A stretch of 64,000 bases of DNA from RHLJ01 sp965601955. Its GTDB lineage: Bacteria; Bacteroidota; Rhodothermia; Balneolales; Balneolaceae. Below are positions 37,124-45,593 of the stretch, in pieces. The DNA is taken from NCBI GenBank assembly GCA_965601955.1, contig OZ271855.1, positions 1,364,001 through 1,428,000 of the forward strand, given 5' to 3'. Numbering within the stretch: position 1 is the first letter of the stretch; the number at the start of each line of letters is the position of its first letter. The position numbers and the translations under genes are program-made. The notes beneath the pieces are model-generated. The model ran no database searches. It was not told where the DNA came from and saw only the letters and a program-made list of their open reading frames with translations.

Positions 37124-37735
37124 TTAGCCTGGGAAAGGCACATGTGAATCATGAAGAATAATCTTTATTTCACCATTTACATTTTTAGTGTAAGCAAAAG
37201 AATATTCAACTTTCACATCAGCACTACCATCTGCAGGAGTGAAGTAGTAGTTACCCATTGCAACAGCCATGTTACCAATAATTTTGGTTCCAACATTTTC
37301 CCATCGAACGTTAGTCCATGGCTTGATAGCAAATCCTCCATCCTCAGAGTACTTGTCATTTCCTCCAACGAAGTAAGATAAAGCTCCTTCAAAATCTAAT
37401 CGGAATTGCTTTTCCTTAGCAAGAGTAGGCTTGAACAGTACATTTCCTTCCTGGTAATTGTAGAACTTGTTGATGTGGTCTGTTGCTGCCTGTACATAGT
37501 CACCTTTGTCGGTGAATACTTTTCCGATTTTAACAATTCCTTCACCCCAAGCGATTTGCGCTTGTCGTACCTCGTTCTCGCTAATGCTTGATACCTTTTC
37601 AGTTACGGGTGTTGGATCCGTAAGGATATCTCCAGATGCCTCTACAGTAGAGAACATTCCTATAGAAAATATTGCAATCATTACTGCAATAGGAAACCTT
37701 GAGCTTAGTATTAGTTTTAAATTAGTGAGTTTCAT
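37124..37735 (-). CDS. Secreted NTF2/SnoaL-like protein, unknown
   Basis: 203 residues with a membrane-targeting N-terminus (MKLTNLKLILSSRFPIAVMIAIFSIGMFSTVEASG). The remainder (EVRQAQIAWGEGIVKIGKVF, GALSYFVGGND, GFAIKPWTNVRWENVG, MAVAMGNYYFTPADG) matches a compact family with NTF2-like fold found in Bacteroidota and marine proteobacteria; some database copies carry the misleading name phosphoribosyl-AMP cyclohydrolase. No catalytic function can be assigned. It ends at a strong terminator. Confidence 0.7.
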   Translation of the reverse strand: MKLTNLKLILSSRFPIAVMIAIFSIGMFSTVEASGDILTDPTPVTEKVSSISENEVRQAQIAWGEGIVKIGKVFTDKGDYVQAATDHINKFYNYQEGNVLFKPTLAKEKQFRLDFEGALSYFVGGNDKYSEDGGFAIKPWTNVRWENVGTKIIGNMAVAMGNYYFTPADGSADVKVEYSFAYTKNVNGEIKIILHDSHVPFPG

Positions 37736-37881
37736 TTTTTTGATTTTTAAGTGTATTCCTACTCTTTTGAGGATTTTCGGATTACTCCTCTTCGAAGGAT
37801 GCGCATATACGCTTCACCTCGGGCGGAAAAATTTTCCAGATATTTGAAATCAGGTTAAAAAAACCTGGATATCAAGATTAT

Positions 37882-37977
37882 ATGTCAGCTACGTTCAAAA
37901 AGGCTTTTGAGGAAGTAGCTAAAATCTTCGCCTCTGTAGAAAGACAGGGTAGAGCATTGAAAGTCGTAGCAATTTGA
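37882..37977 (+). CDS. Candidate small protein, 31 residues
   Basis: ATG-to-TGA frame reading MSATFKKAFEEVAKIFASVE then a basic end (RQGRALKVVAI). The first half would be an amphipathic helix with charged/hydrophobic alternation. It sits just after a small hairpin (37851-37867) in a 394-bp gap that holds no longer gene. A second small frame follows after 38 bp. No homology known to me, so it may be chance. Confidence 0.25.
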   Translation: MSATFKKAFEEVAKIFASVERQGRALKVVAI

Positions 37978-38015
37978 CCGGAGGCCAAATACATGACTTT
38001 TAGCGCAAAATAAAT

Positions 38016-38108
38016 ATGCAAAAGCTCTTAGAGGCATTGTTGGTTTGGTTATTTAGATTGATTCTAAATTATGATTTAGAAAAAGAACAAGCCAATGGGT
38101 CGCAATGA
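38016..38108 (+). CDS. Candidate small membrane peptide, 30 residues
   Basis: ATG-to-TGA frame reading MQKLLEALLVWLFRLILNYD and a short polar tail. The first 18 residues would make a membrane or amphipathic helix. It follows the 31-residue frame at 37882 by 38 bp on the same strand and ends 22 bp before the convergent xseA stop. Could be chance. Confidence 0.25.
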   Translation: MQKLLEALLVWLFRLILNYDLEKEQANGSQ

Positions 38109-38129
38109 TTTTTAAAACCATTTACAACT

Positions 38130-39323
38130 TTACTTTGACTTATTCGAACCGTCTAACCACTGAATTTCGTACTCCGTTCCCTCTTCGAAATTTTTTTTTG
38201 TTTTAATCCATTTACCATCCTGCCAAATACGAGAATAGCCCCTTTTTAGTGGTTCATTGGGGTCTTTTTTATCTAATCGATGAGCTAATTCAGACCAGGT
38301 ACTCTTCTTTTTCTGAAGGTTGGAAACAGATAGAAGGTGTAATCTTTCTCTAAAATTGGAGATAGAGTTCTGTGCTGTAGTCATTTTTTGTTGTACAGCG
38401 AGAAGTGCATGAGACCTGGCCAGATTTAGTACCCTATCTTTATAATATTCCACAGCACCTTTAGTATTCAACTCCAGTTTTCTATATAAATCTTCTACAT
38501 AAAATCGAATTTCATTGATATCCGGCACAGCTAATACCGCAGCCTGTGTAGGAGTTGCAGCTCTAACATCGGCTACAAAATCACTAATAGAAAAATCGAC
38601 TTCATGGCCTACTCCGCTAATAATTGGTATTTCGCAATTAAATACCGCCCTGGCTACGGCTTCTTCATTGAAAGGCCATAAATCTTCTAAGGAACCTCCT
38701 CCTCGACCAATAATGATCAAATCCACGTTTTTCTGTTCGGAGAAATAATTGATTCCTTTCACAATTTCCGGCGCGGCATTTACTCCTTGTACACTGGCAT
38801 GATAGAGCTTCACTGTTGCCAAAGGCCATCGCTTTTCGAGTGTAGAGCGAATATCCTGGAAAGCAGCAGTAGTTTTTGAAGTGACCACTCCAATGGTAGC
38901 TGGAAATTTGGGTAATGCTTTTTTGTGTGACTCCTCAAATAAGCCTTCTGCTTTGAGTTTTGCTTTAAGTTCTTCAAAAGCTTGTTGAAGTTTACCAATG
39001 CCCGCTTGCTGTACCAGGCTAACAATTAGCTGGTAACGACCGTGAGGCGCGTACACCTGCAAATCACCACCAACTACAACCTGTTGCCCATCAGCCAGCT
39101 GAATCCCTGATCTTTGAACGGTGTTTCTCCAAATTACACAGGGTAACTGGGCTCCTGAATCCTTCAGGGTAAAGTAAATATGTCCATTTGCACTCTGTTT
39201 AACATTGCTGGCTTCTCCCTCAACCAAAATGTCATTAAAATTCTGCTCCAGCAGCGATTTAATTTTCCCGGTAAGTTCAGTAACTGTAGGAATGTCAAAA
39301 AGAAAAGGAAGTTGGTCGGCCAT
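38130..39323 (-). CDS. xseA: Exodeoxyribonuclease VII large subunit
   Basis: 397 residues. An N-terminal OB-fold (about 10-105, VEGEASNVKQSANGHIYFTLKDS) precedes the catalytic XseA domain with PKFPATIGVVTSKTTAAFQDI, IIGRGGGSLEDLWPFN and SGVGHEVDFSISDFVADVRAATPTQAA. It degrades single-stranded DNA as a large/small-subunit complex. No xseB small-subunit gene is seen next to it. It is divergent from the gene at 39387. Confidence 0.95.
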   Translation of the reverse strand: MADQLPFLFDIPTVTELTGKIKSLLEQNFNDILVEGEASNVKQSANGHIYFTLKDSGAQLPCVIWRNTVQRSGIQLADGQQVVVGGDLQVYAPHGRYQLIVSLVQQAGIGKLQQAFEELKAKLKAEGLFEESHKKALPKFPATIGVVTSKTTAAFQDIRSTLEKRWPLATVKLYHASVQGVNAAPEIVKGINYFSEQKNVDLIIIGRGGGSLEDLWPFNEEAVARAVFNCEIPIISGVGHEVDFSISDFVADVRAATPTQAAVLAVPDINEIRFYVEDLYRKLELNTKGAVEYYKDRVLNLARSHALLAVQQKMTTAQNSISNFRERLHLLSVSNLQKKKSTWSELAHRLDKKDPNEPLKRGYSRIWQDGKWIKTKKNFEEGTEYEIQWLDGSNKSK

Positions 39324-39386
39324 TATTGCTTTTTTGCTACTTAAGACAGTTATTTTAGTATTGGTTTTTAGTTGAACTATCTGGCA

Positions 39387-40604
39387 ATGATACGAAAACT
39401 GGTTTGCATAATCGGACTCATTTTTTTCTCCATCTCTGGCTTTTCCCAGGAACTGGAAATGATTTATGAGAAAACCTCAGAAGCGCTTGGAGGGAAAGAG
39501 AGATGGGAGTCGGTTAGCACTATGTTTGTAGAGGGATATTGGAGCTTTCCCCACGATGTAAATCATAGTTTTGTATGCAAACTTAGTAACCCTGATATGG
39601 CTAAAATCACCTTTATGGTAGATACAACCATGCACACAGTATCACGGTACGGAAGAAAGGGTTGGATTGATGATCCAACGGAAGTGATAAAAGGCTATTC
39701 CAATTTTGATGCCATAGAAAAAATGGTGGCTACTAATGCCTTCCTTTACGAGAATAACCTTGTCGATTATGAAAAAAAGGGATTGGAGCTAAAGTTTGAG
39801 GGTTCTGTTGTAATTGCTGATGAAGAAGTGTGGTTGGTACGAGTAGAAGGTTTCCCAAACAAAGAGGAACTCTATTACATCTCTCAAGATGACTACCGCC
39901 CATTCATAAAGCAGAGCTATTACTTTTGGCGCGGAAGAAATGGGGTAGTGAATTACTACATCAAGCAATACAAGGAAGTGGAAGGAATTCAGGTTCCCAG
40001 GGAAGTTCTGGTTACCAGTGAACATTTAAATTTAATCCTGAATTATTCTTCTTATGTTTTCAACACTGAAATGGATAGCGACGAATTCAAAGATCCGAAC
40101 GAACCTGATTTTACCACCAATTCATTGAGTTTAAGTAAACAAGAAGTCCAGGATTACCTGCACGATAATATCCCTATGACACGCAATATGGGAATCGAGG
40201 TGCAAACCCTGTCTTCAAACGAAGTAAAGTTAAAGGCCCCGATCGATTTAAATGTAAATCACATGAGATCAGCTTTTGGGGGAAGTGTAGATAGTTTGTT
40301 TTTAACCGCAGGTTGGACTTATATCCGCTTATTAACTGATCATTTTAAACCACTTCCACTAATTGTAGGAAGTAAAGCCCAAACCACCTACCAAAGGCCG
40401 ATCACCAGAGATTTTTCGGCAAAAATTGTAATCCCTTCTAAAAAAGAGGTAAGAAAGTTCCTTAAAGCTTACGAAAAAGATGGAACGGCCCGAATTTCAC
40501 TGGATGCAGTAATCGAGGATGATGGTAAAACCTTCGCTGTTTTTACCGGTGATTATGTACTGGTAAAATCTCCAAAAAGATCTAAACAACCGGGCGAACC
40601 ATAA
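39387..40604 (+). CDS. Secreted protein with C-terminal hotdog thioesterase (YiiD_C-like) domain
   Basis: 405 residues from the ATG at 39387, giving a signal peptide (MIRKLVCIIGLIFFSISGFSQ). The N-terminal half (about 25-240) resembles secreted outer-membrane-lipoprotein-sorting-type beta proteins (KLSNPDMAKITFMVDTTMHTVSRYG). The C-terminal half (about 255-400) has the hotdog thioesterase signature PMTRNMGIEVQTL, HMRSAFGGSVDSLFLTAGW and ITRDFSAKIVIP. A thioesterase fold behind a signal peptide is unusual, since acyl-CoA and ACP thioesters are cytosolic. The end overlaps a convergent gene by 23 nt. Confidence 0.75.
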   Translation: MIRKLVCIIGLIFFSISGFSQELEMIYEKTSEALGGKERWESVSTMFVEGYWSFPHDVNHSFVCKLSNPDMAKITFMVDTTMHTVSRYGRKGWIDDPTEVIKGYSNFDAIEKMVATNAFLYENNLVDYEKKGLELKFEGSVVIADEEVWLVRVEGFPNKEELYYISQDDYRPFIKQSYYFWRGRNGVVNYYIKQYKEVEGIQVPREVLVTSEHLNLILNYSSYVFNTEMDSDEFKDPNEPDFTTNSLSLSKQEVQDYLHDNIPMTRNMGIEVQTLSSNEVKLKAPIDLNVNHMRSAFGGSVDSLFLTAGWTYIRLLTDHFKPLPLIVGSKAQTTYQRPITRDFSAKIVIPSKKEVRKFLKAYEKDGTARISLDAVIEDDGKTFAVFTGDYVLVKSPKRSKQPGEP

Positions 40605-40902
40605 TCTCAAAATAATTGAGAAGCGGACAGGTTTTTGCCATAAAAATGGCTTCATCCAGGTCTTTGGCAGCAATGATGGTATAGCCCAGGATGATCTCCT
40701 TTGCTTCGATAAATGCACCATCAGTATTAACCGTTTCATGGTCAATAATATGAGCACCTTCATCCTCTAATCGTTGAGAGTCAATGTGCTGATTACCCAA
40801 TTTTTCAATCCAACTAACGTGTTTCTGTATCCGATCTCTTAGTGCTTCATCCGAGGTATCTACCCCTTCCTGGCCCCGGAAAATGAGCATGTATTTTTTC
40901 AT
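40582..40902 (-). CDS. YCII-related (DGPF-like) protein
   Basis: 106 residues with the small ferredoxin-like YCII fold: KKYMLIFRGQEG at the N-terminus and DLDEAIFMAKTCPLLNYFEIMVRP at the C-terminus, a form often called DGPF. Function unknown for most members. Its first codons overlap the last of the upstream DUF2461 gene by 4 nt. Confidence 0.8.
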   Translation of the reverse strand: MKKYMLIFRGQEGVDTSDEALRDRIQKHVSWIEKLGNQHIDSQRLEDEGAHIIDHETVNTDGAFIEAKEIILGYTIIAAKDLDEAIFMAKTCPLLNYFEIMVRPVV

Positions 40903-41558
40903 GTAAAAGCATTCGTTAAAAATGTATGTAAGGGCTGAACGGCTTTATAGTAGCCGAGAAGTACTTCAGCCTGGTTAGGTGCTTTAATAAACTCAGAAGT
41001 TGGCAAAGTTGCCATAGCGTAGAATTGTTTGTTGAGGATGAGGGGAGTTTGCTCAATTACTGGATTGAACTCTGGGTCAATACGTTTGTTTTGTTCTCCC
41101 TTTATTTCACCAAACCGGGACTTGAATTCTTTTTCTTCGAGTATGGAGAGAAACTGGTCTGTGTTTGACGCTATCAACCTCCGAACATTTCTCAGGGCTG
41201 TTTTATCCAATTGGTATACACCACCTCCCATATGAACCATATCAGCTCCGATACCGAGGTAAAAGCCCGGACGCTCTGATTTTTTCCCTCCCGGGGAAAG
41301 TCCGGATTTCATCATCAGGTTATAAGGAGTTTTGTCTTTGGAGAAGCGGATATCCCGATTGATCCGGAATAGTGATTTTTTGGCATCTGGCAGAATATCA
41401 GCTTCTATTTCCAACAATCCTGGAATAACCGATTCCACTAGTTCAATAAAAGGGGCTCTTACATGTTGCTCATATTCGTTTCGATGAGCATCAAACCAGG
41501 CTTTGTTATTATTCTTTTCTAATTCAGTAAAAAAGGTGATGAAGTCTTGGGAGATCAT
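40899..41558 (-). CDS. DUF2461 family protein
   Basis: 219 residues from the ATG at 41558. Conserved features for the family are FFTELEKNNNKAWFDAHRNEYE, FRINRDIRFSKDKTPYN, GFYLGIGADMVHMGGGVYQLDKTAL and LKRPP-like C-terminal region. The function is unknown. Overlaps the downstream YCII-like gene (ATGA), so they form an operon. Confidence 0.85.
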   Translation of the reverse strand: MISQDFITFFTELEKNNNKAWFDAHRNEYEQHVRAPFIELVESVIPGLLEIEADILPDAKKSLFRINRDIRFSKDKTPYNLMMKSGLSPGGKKSERPGFYLGIGADMVHMGGGVYQLDKTALRNVRRLIASNTDQFLSILEEKEFKSRFGEIKGEQNKRIDPEFNPVIEQTPLILNKQFYAMATLPTSEFIKAPNQAEVLLGYYKAVQPLHTFLTNAFT

Positions 41559-41678
41559 TTTGCAATAGGTAGGTTTTTTTAGATATAACAAATCAAGAGT
41601 TAAAAAGGGGATATGGAAATGAGATTATTTTTTTGAAAGATTGTAAGGAGTTTTGTAGGGAATGGTCTAATCTATATC

Positions 41679-41700
41679 GCGAAGGATTAAAACCCTTCGC
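41679..41700. repeat. Left hairpin of REP-type transposase element
   Basis: 22 bp with GCGAAGG and CCTTCGC ends, itself a hairpin. It is the exact inverted copy of 42152-42173 on the other side of the transposase gene. Confidence 0.85.
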
Positions 41701-41722
41701 TTGTTTAATTAATCTGTTACCA

Positions 41723-42178
41723 ATGCCAAAAACGTATAATTCAATTTGGATACATACAGTATTTAGCACAAAAGACCGAGTTTCTTTTCTTAGCTGGGAA
41801 ATCCGTGGAGAACTATGCCAATGGATCAAAAAACAAAGCATAAAACATGGCATTTATGTAGATGTAGTAAATGGTGTAAAAGATCACCTCCATCTTTTAA
41901 TAAAACTGAAAACAACTCAAAATGTAGCAGAGGTGATGAGTTTTATAAAAGGAGGGTCTTCGAAGTGGCTGAACGAAAAATATAACTGGAAAGAAGGCTT
42001 TGCCTGGCAACAAGGGTATGGGGTTTTTTCAGTAAGTCAAAACGAAATAAATAGGGTAAGAGTATATATTTACAATCAGGAAAAACATCATAAAACTGAA
42101 AGCTACCCTTCAGAAATAAAGAAATTGGTGAAGAAGCATTCAAGTCCACCAGCGAAGGGTTTTAATCCTTCGCATTGA
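41723..42178 (+). CDS. REP-associated tyrosine transposase (Y1_Tnp/IS200-like)
   Basis: 151 residues from the ATG at 41723. The HUH motif is in VKDHLHLLIKL (His55 and His57) and the candidate catalytic tyrosine is Tyr99 in QQGYGVFSVS, with the family N-terminus YNSIWIHTVFSTKDR. These enzymes cut and join single-stranded DNA at hairpins and include the RAYT group. The gene is bracketed by two hairpins in perfect inversion, and its last residues (KGFNPSH) are encoded by the right hairpin. An upstream frame extension through the left hairpin is unlikely to be translated. Confidence 0.93.
   Translation: MPKTYNSIWIHTVFSTKDRVSFLSWEIRGELCQWIKKQSIKHGIYVDVVNGVKDHLHLLIKLKTTQNVAEVMSFIKGGSSKWLNEKYNWKEGFAWQQGYGVFSVSQNEINRVRVYIYNQEKHHKTESYPSEIKKLVKKHSSPPAKGFNPSH
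42152..42173. repeat. Right hairpin of REP-type transposase element
   Basis: 22 bp, the exact reverse complement of 41679-41700. It overlaps the 3' end of the transposase gene. Confidence 0.85.
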
Positions 42179-42284
42179 ATTAAAAGACATCGTTTTAGGA
42201 GAAACATTGATTATAAAAGCTCCAATTTCAATTCTGCGAAACCCCTATATTTGGTTTGTTTGAAAATCCTTAAGTACACTAACT

Positions 42285-43565
42285 ATGCTCCTTAAAAACC
42301 TACGCCCTGTAACTGCCACTCAAACCGGGGAAGAAACTGTTGACCTTAGAATTGAAGAAGGGATAATTAAAGAAATAGGAGCAGGACTGAAAGTAGGAAA
42401 AGGGGAGGAGACACACGATTTTAAAGGTGCCTATGTAAGTCCGGGGTGGATGGACATGCATGTTCATCTAAGGGAGCCAGGCTATGAGCACAAAGAGACT
42501 ATAAAAAAAGGTACTGATGCTGCTGCGTTTGGCGGATTTACCGCAGTAGCCTGCATGCCCAATACCAGTCCTGCTACGCACACAAGGGATGTTGTAGAAT
42601 TCATTATCAAAAAGGCAGAAGACACTGCGGTGGATGTTCATCCGATTGGTTGTGTAACTAAAGACAGGGCTGGAAAATCCATTGCCGAAATGGGAGATAT
42701 GAAAGAAGGAGGAGCCGTTGCTTTTAGTGATGATGGCGATCCGGTATATGATTCCCAGGTAATGCGCGTAGCTTTGGAATATTCCTCCATGTTAGGAGTG
42801 CCTATTATCAATCACGAGGAAGACCTAGCGCTTTCTCGTCCCGGACATATGAACGAAGGTAGAGTTTCAACAAGATTAGGTTTAGACGGAACTCCCGGAA
42901 TTGCGGAAGAGGTGATGATTGCCCGAGACATCTTATTAGCAGAATATGCCGGTGGACATGTTCACGTAGCGCATATCAGTACCAAAGAAGGCGTTGATTT
43001 GGTCCGGAAAGGAAAGGCCAAAGGCATCAACGTGACCACAGAAGTTTGCCCACATCATTTTGATTTAACGGATGAGGAAATAGACCGGCAAAAATTCAAT
43101 ACGAATTTTAAAATGCATCCACCGCTCAGAACCCAAGAGGACGTAGATGCTATGATTGAAGGGCTGGTTGACGGTACTATTGATGTGATTTGCACCGATC
43201 ATGCCCCCCATGCTATAGAAGAAAAGGAAGTGGAATTCATTTACGCACCTAATGGAATTATTGGTCTTGAGACGGCCTGGGCGATTTCCAATATGAGGCT
43301 GCTTCAAACCAAAAAGCTGAGCCTTCAGCAAATGGTCGAGAAACTGAGCGATAATCCACGAAAAATTCTCAATCTTCCTGAGCTTAACATTGAAGAAGGA
43401 GCTACTGCTAATCTTACTTTCTTCAATACTGATGAAGAATGGACTTTCACTAAAGAAAATGTGCGTTCCAAGTCAAAAAATTCACCTTATTTGGATAATA
43501 AACTCGTAGGCCGGGCAGTTGGAATTTTTAATAAGGGTGTGTTGGTTATCAATACATTAAAATGA
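42285..43565 (+). CDS. pyrC: Dihydroorotase
   Basis: 426 residues of amidohydrolase barrel. The metal-binding motif DMHVHLREPGYEHKET, the VAHISTKEGVDLV and TEVCPHHFDLTDEE histidines, and the catalytic CTDHAPHAIEEK are clear. It cyclises carbamoyl-aspartate to dihydroorotate in pyrimidine synthesis. The 426-residue length fits the class I (multifunctional-type) form. Stands alone after the transposase element; an intergenic repeat follows. Confidence 0.95.
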   Translation: MLLKNLRPVTATQTGEETVDLRIEEGIIKEIGAGLKVGKGEETHDFKGAYVSPGWMDMHVHLREPGYEHKETIKKGTDAAAFGGFTAVACMPNTSPATHTRDVVEFIIKKAEDTAVDVHPIGCVTKDRAGKSIAEMGDMKEGGAVAFSDDGDPVYDSQVMRVALEYSSMLGVPIINHEEDLALSRPGHMNEGRVSTRLGLDGTPGIAEEVMIARDILLAEYAGGHVHVAHISTKEGVDLVRKGKAKGINVTTEVCPHHFDLTDEEIDRQKFNTNFKMHPPLRTQEDVDAMIEGLVDGTIDVICTDHAPHAIEEKEVEFIYAPNGIIGLETAWAISNMRLLQTKKLSLQQMVEKLSDNPRKILNLPELNIEEGATANLTFFNTDEEWTFTKENVRSKSKNSPYLDNKLVGRAVGIFNKGVLVINTLK

Positions 43566-43572
43566 CCAAAAA

Positions 43573-43629
43573 GTCATTCTGAGCTTAAGCGAAGAATCAG
43601 CGGATCCTTCGGAAGTATGCTCGGATGAC
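43573..43629. repeat. Intergenic inverted repeat, GTCAT(C/T)CTGAG family, copy 2
   Basis: Begins GTCATTCTGAGC and ends, inverted, with GCTCGGATGAC; inner arms contain GCGAAGAATC and GGATCCTTCGG. Related to 10701-10786. It lies between pyrC and tsaB. Confidence 0.75.
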
Positions 43630-43648
43630 GCTAGTACAGAAAAAATCA

Positions 43649-44317
43649 ATGATCCTTGCTTACGAAACATCTACCAATGTTTGCTCCGTCTCTTTCCAGG
43701 ATAGAACGGGCAGAATCTATGAACGCAGAACCCAGGGGAGGGGAGTTCACTCCGACAATGTATTCTTGTTCACACAAGGATTCATGGAAGAGCACAACTT
43801 CACCATGAAAGATATAGACGTTGTTTTGGTGAGCAATGGCCCAGGATCTTATACAGGATTACGCATAGGAGCCAGTGCAATTAAAGGACTTTTGTTCGGG
43901 TTGGATGTGCCACTTTTCGCATGCGACACCCTGGCCTCTTTTGCAATCAGCCCGGAAGGCACGGAAGGGCATACCATACATGGTATTATTGATGCTCGCC
44001 GAACCCACGTCTATCACCAGGCTTTTGACATTGAAAAGGGCCGATTGATTTCCAGGGGAGAGGCAAAAGTGATCGAGATTTCCGAGCTGGAAGAGAGTAT
44101 TTCATCAGACGATGTAATTGTCGGAACTGGCACGCTACGATTAACTGAAGACCTGATTGATGAAAGCCAAATCTATGATGAGCGCTCAATTTCGGCTAAC
44201 TCCCTTCTTAAACTGTATCAACTTCCGAATTTCAAAAACTACTGTAAGAAAGTAACCCCGGAAGCTTTAGATCCTAATTACGTTACTTCTAGTCAGGTGA
44301 ATAACAGCGATCAGTAA
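43649..44317 (+). CDS. tsaB: tRNA threonylcarbamoyladenosine protein TsaB
   Basis: 222 residues from the ATG at 43649; the earlier frame runs back into the repeat and is unlikely. ASKHA-type fold with ILAYETSTNVCSVSF, GRGVHSDNVFLF, VLVSNGPGSYTGLRIGASAIKGL and ARRTHVYHQAF. It is the non-catalytic partner of TsaD/TsaE in making t6A37 of tRNA. Starts after a repeat and ends at a hairpin. Confidence 0.93.
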   Translation: MILAYETSTNVCSVSFQDRTGRIYERRTQGRGVHSDNVFLFTQGFMEEHNFTMKDIDVVLVSNGPGSYTGLRIGASAIKGLLFGLDVPLFACDTLASFAISPEGTEGHTIHGIIDARRTHVYHQAFDIEKGRLISRGEAKVIEISELEESISSDDVIVGTGTLRLTEDLIDESQIYDERSISANSLLKLYQLPNFKNYCKKVTPEALDPNYVTSSQVNNSDQ

Positions 44318-44331
44318 ATACTTATGATTAG

Positions 44332-44374
44332 GTGAAAGGTGATGAGTGAGAATGTCTCACCTATCTCCTTTCAC
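44332..44374. terminator. Bidirectional terminator-like hairpin
   Basis: Nested inverted repeats: GTGAAAGG with CCTTTCAC outside and GTGAGA with TCTCAC inside, between the convergent tsaB and NTF2-like genes. A good candidate for stopping transcription from both sides. Confidence 0.5.
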
Positions 44375-44452
44375 TTATCAAAACTCTTTCTTTGTAAGAG
44401 CTGTAAAATTAATGATGTTTGATTTCCTTGTTTCGGACTCATGTTTATGGTT

Positions 44453-44809
44453 TCAATCCAACTGCCGCTCTCCCCTTATTTCCCCAATATGGTAATAGGC
44501 GACAATCTCTTTGATGAGTCCATCCTCAATATAATACCACTCACTAACATCTAACCTGAAATCTTCACCTTGTGTAGCAGTATATCGCACACAACCTGAG
44601 TGCTCTTCGAAGATGTGATCATGAATATGAAATTGATAGCCCAGGAATTTATCTTCGTTTTGTTTAACCAGCTCTAAGTAAGTCTCTCTTCCCTCTATGG
44701 TGCCAAATGGGCTGGTGTGCTGAAAGTCTGGTGTAATTGGGAGATTCATATAATCTCCGGTCTTCCATTTCTCAAACCAATCGCTTACCAGTTGTTCTGT
44801 ATTCATCAT
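44453..44809 (-). CDS. NTF2/SnoaL-like small protein
   Basis: 118 residues. Typical ketosteroid-isomerase-like sequence features: LVSDWFEKWKTGDYMNL, TSPFGTIEGRETYLELV, and FRLDVSEWYYIEDGLIKEIVAYYH. Enzyme or binding role unknown. The start at 44809 overlaps the upstream stop by 4 nt (ATGA), so they are co-translated. Confidence 0.8.
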   Translation of the reverse strand: MMNTEQLVSDWFEKWKTGDYMNLPITPDFQHTSPFGTIEGRETYLELVKQNEDKFLGYQFHIHDHIFEEHSGCVRYTATQGEDFRLDVSEWYYIEDGLIKEIVAYYHIGEIRGERQLD

Positions 44810-45492
44810 TTCTGAATTGCTTCTAAAGCTTCTTCAATTTCTGATTTAGTAAGATTAAACCAACCGATCATGCGATTCGTCTTTGTAGTTTTCTCAAGTA
44901 CCAAATTTTGATATTCAATACTGTTTTGAATGAGTTCGGGGTCAATAGGCTTATATCCTTTTCTTCCTCCTTCCCAAGTAATTTCAAAGTGGATGAGTAC
45001 AAAAGGTTCAATTCGATCTATAGTCCATTCATTATATCCATCTACAAAAAATTCCAGCCTTGGGTAGGTATAATCATACAGTGTGAGGAGTTTCGTTCTG
45101 AGTTCTTCATTCCTAAGAACTTCAATTCCTTTTGATTTTAATCGCTCGAAGGAAGTGGATTGAGGTTCAAAAGTAATCACCCAGTTTAATCTCCAGAAAT
45201 GAACCTGTAGTGAGTCGTGATAAGGGATTTCTTCCTTCAGGAAGCTTAATACTATTGTACCTGCCTCTATAATTTGTTCGGAACGGGCAATCCTTGTTTC
45301 TATTTGGGAAACTAGATCCCGCTCAAGTGAGCTCTCAATTTCGGCAACAATCTTACGCTCAAAGATCCTGTCTTTTCTATTTTCATTGAGGTTATTGATG
45401 TATAAGGCAATTAGAATACCTGCGACAATTAGAATCAATTCCCGAAATACATTCTTCCAATTCATCTTCATATTCAAAACTTGTTTTGCCAT
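44806..45492 (-). CDS. DUF6090-type membrane-anchored protein, unknown
   Basis: 228 residues: one N-terminal membrane helix (VFRELILIVAGILIALYINN), then a long helical region containing ERKIVAEIESSLERDLVSQIE. This matches a family widespread in Bacteroidota (DUF6090) whose role is unknown. Overlaps the downstream NTF2-like gene. Confidence 0.75.
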   Translation of the reverse strand: MAKQVLNMKMNWKNVFRELILIVAGILIALYINNLNENRKDRIFERKIVAEIESSLERDLVSQIETRIARSEQIIEAGTIVLSFLKEEIPYHDSLQVHFWRLNWVITFEPQSTSFERLKSKGIEVLRNEELRTKLLTLYDYTYPRLEFFVDGYNEWTIDRIEPFVLIHFEITWEGGRKGYKPIDPELIQNSIEYQNLVLEKTTKTNRMIGWFNLTKSEIEEALEAIQK

Positions 45493-45593
45493 GCTGAATG
45501 TTAAGCTATAGAAAGCTTAAGCAAAAGGATTAATCTCATTCCTAATTGATTCGAAGAATCTTTATTTTTGACGAAATTTTCAAAATGGAGCCT

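Larger units (their letters stand above)
37736..38129. other. 394-bp gap between NTF2-like gene and xseA
   Basis: Contains the presumed promoter of the minus-strand NTF2-like gene, a short hairpin (CAGGTT/AACCTG at 37851-37867) and the two candidate small frames at 37882 and 38016. Nothing else recognised. Confidence 0.5.

Noticed and set aside
41633..41722. Upstream extension of the transposase frame
   Set aside because: It reads through the left hairpin; family N-termini begin at the ATG at 41723.
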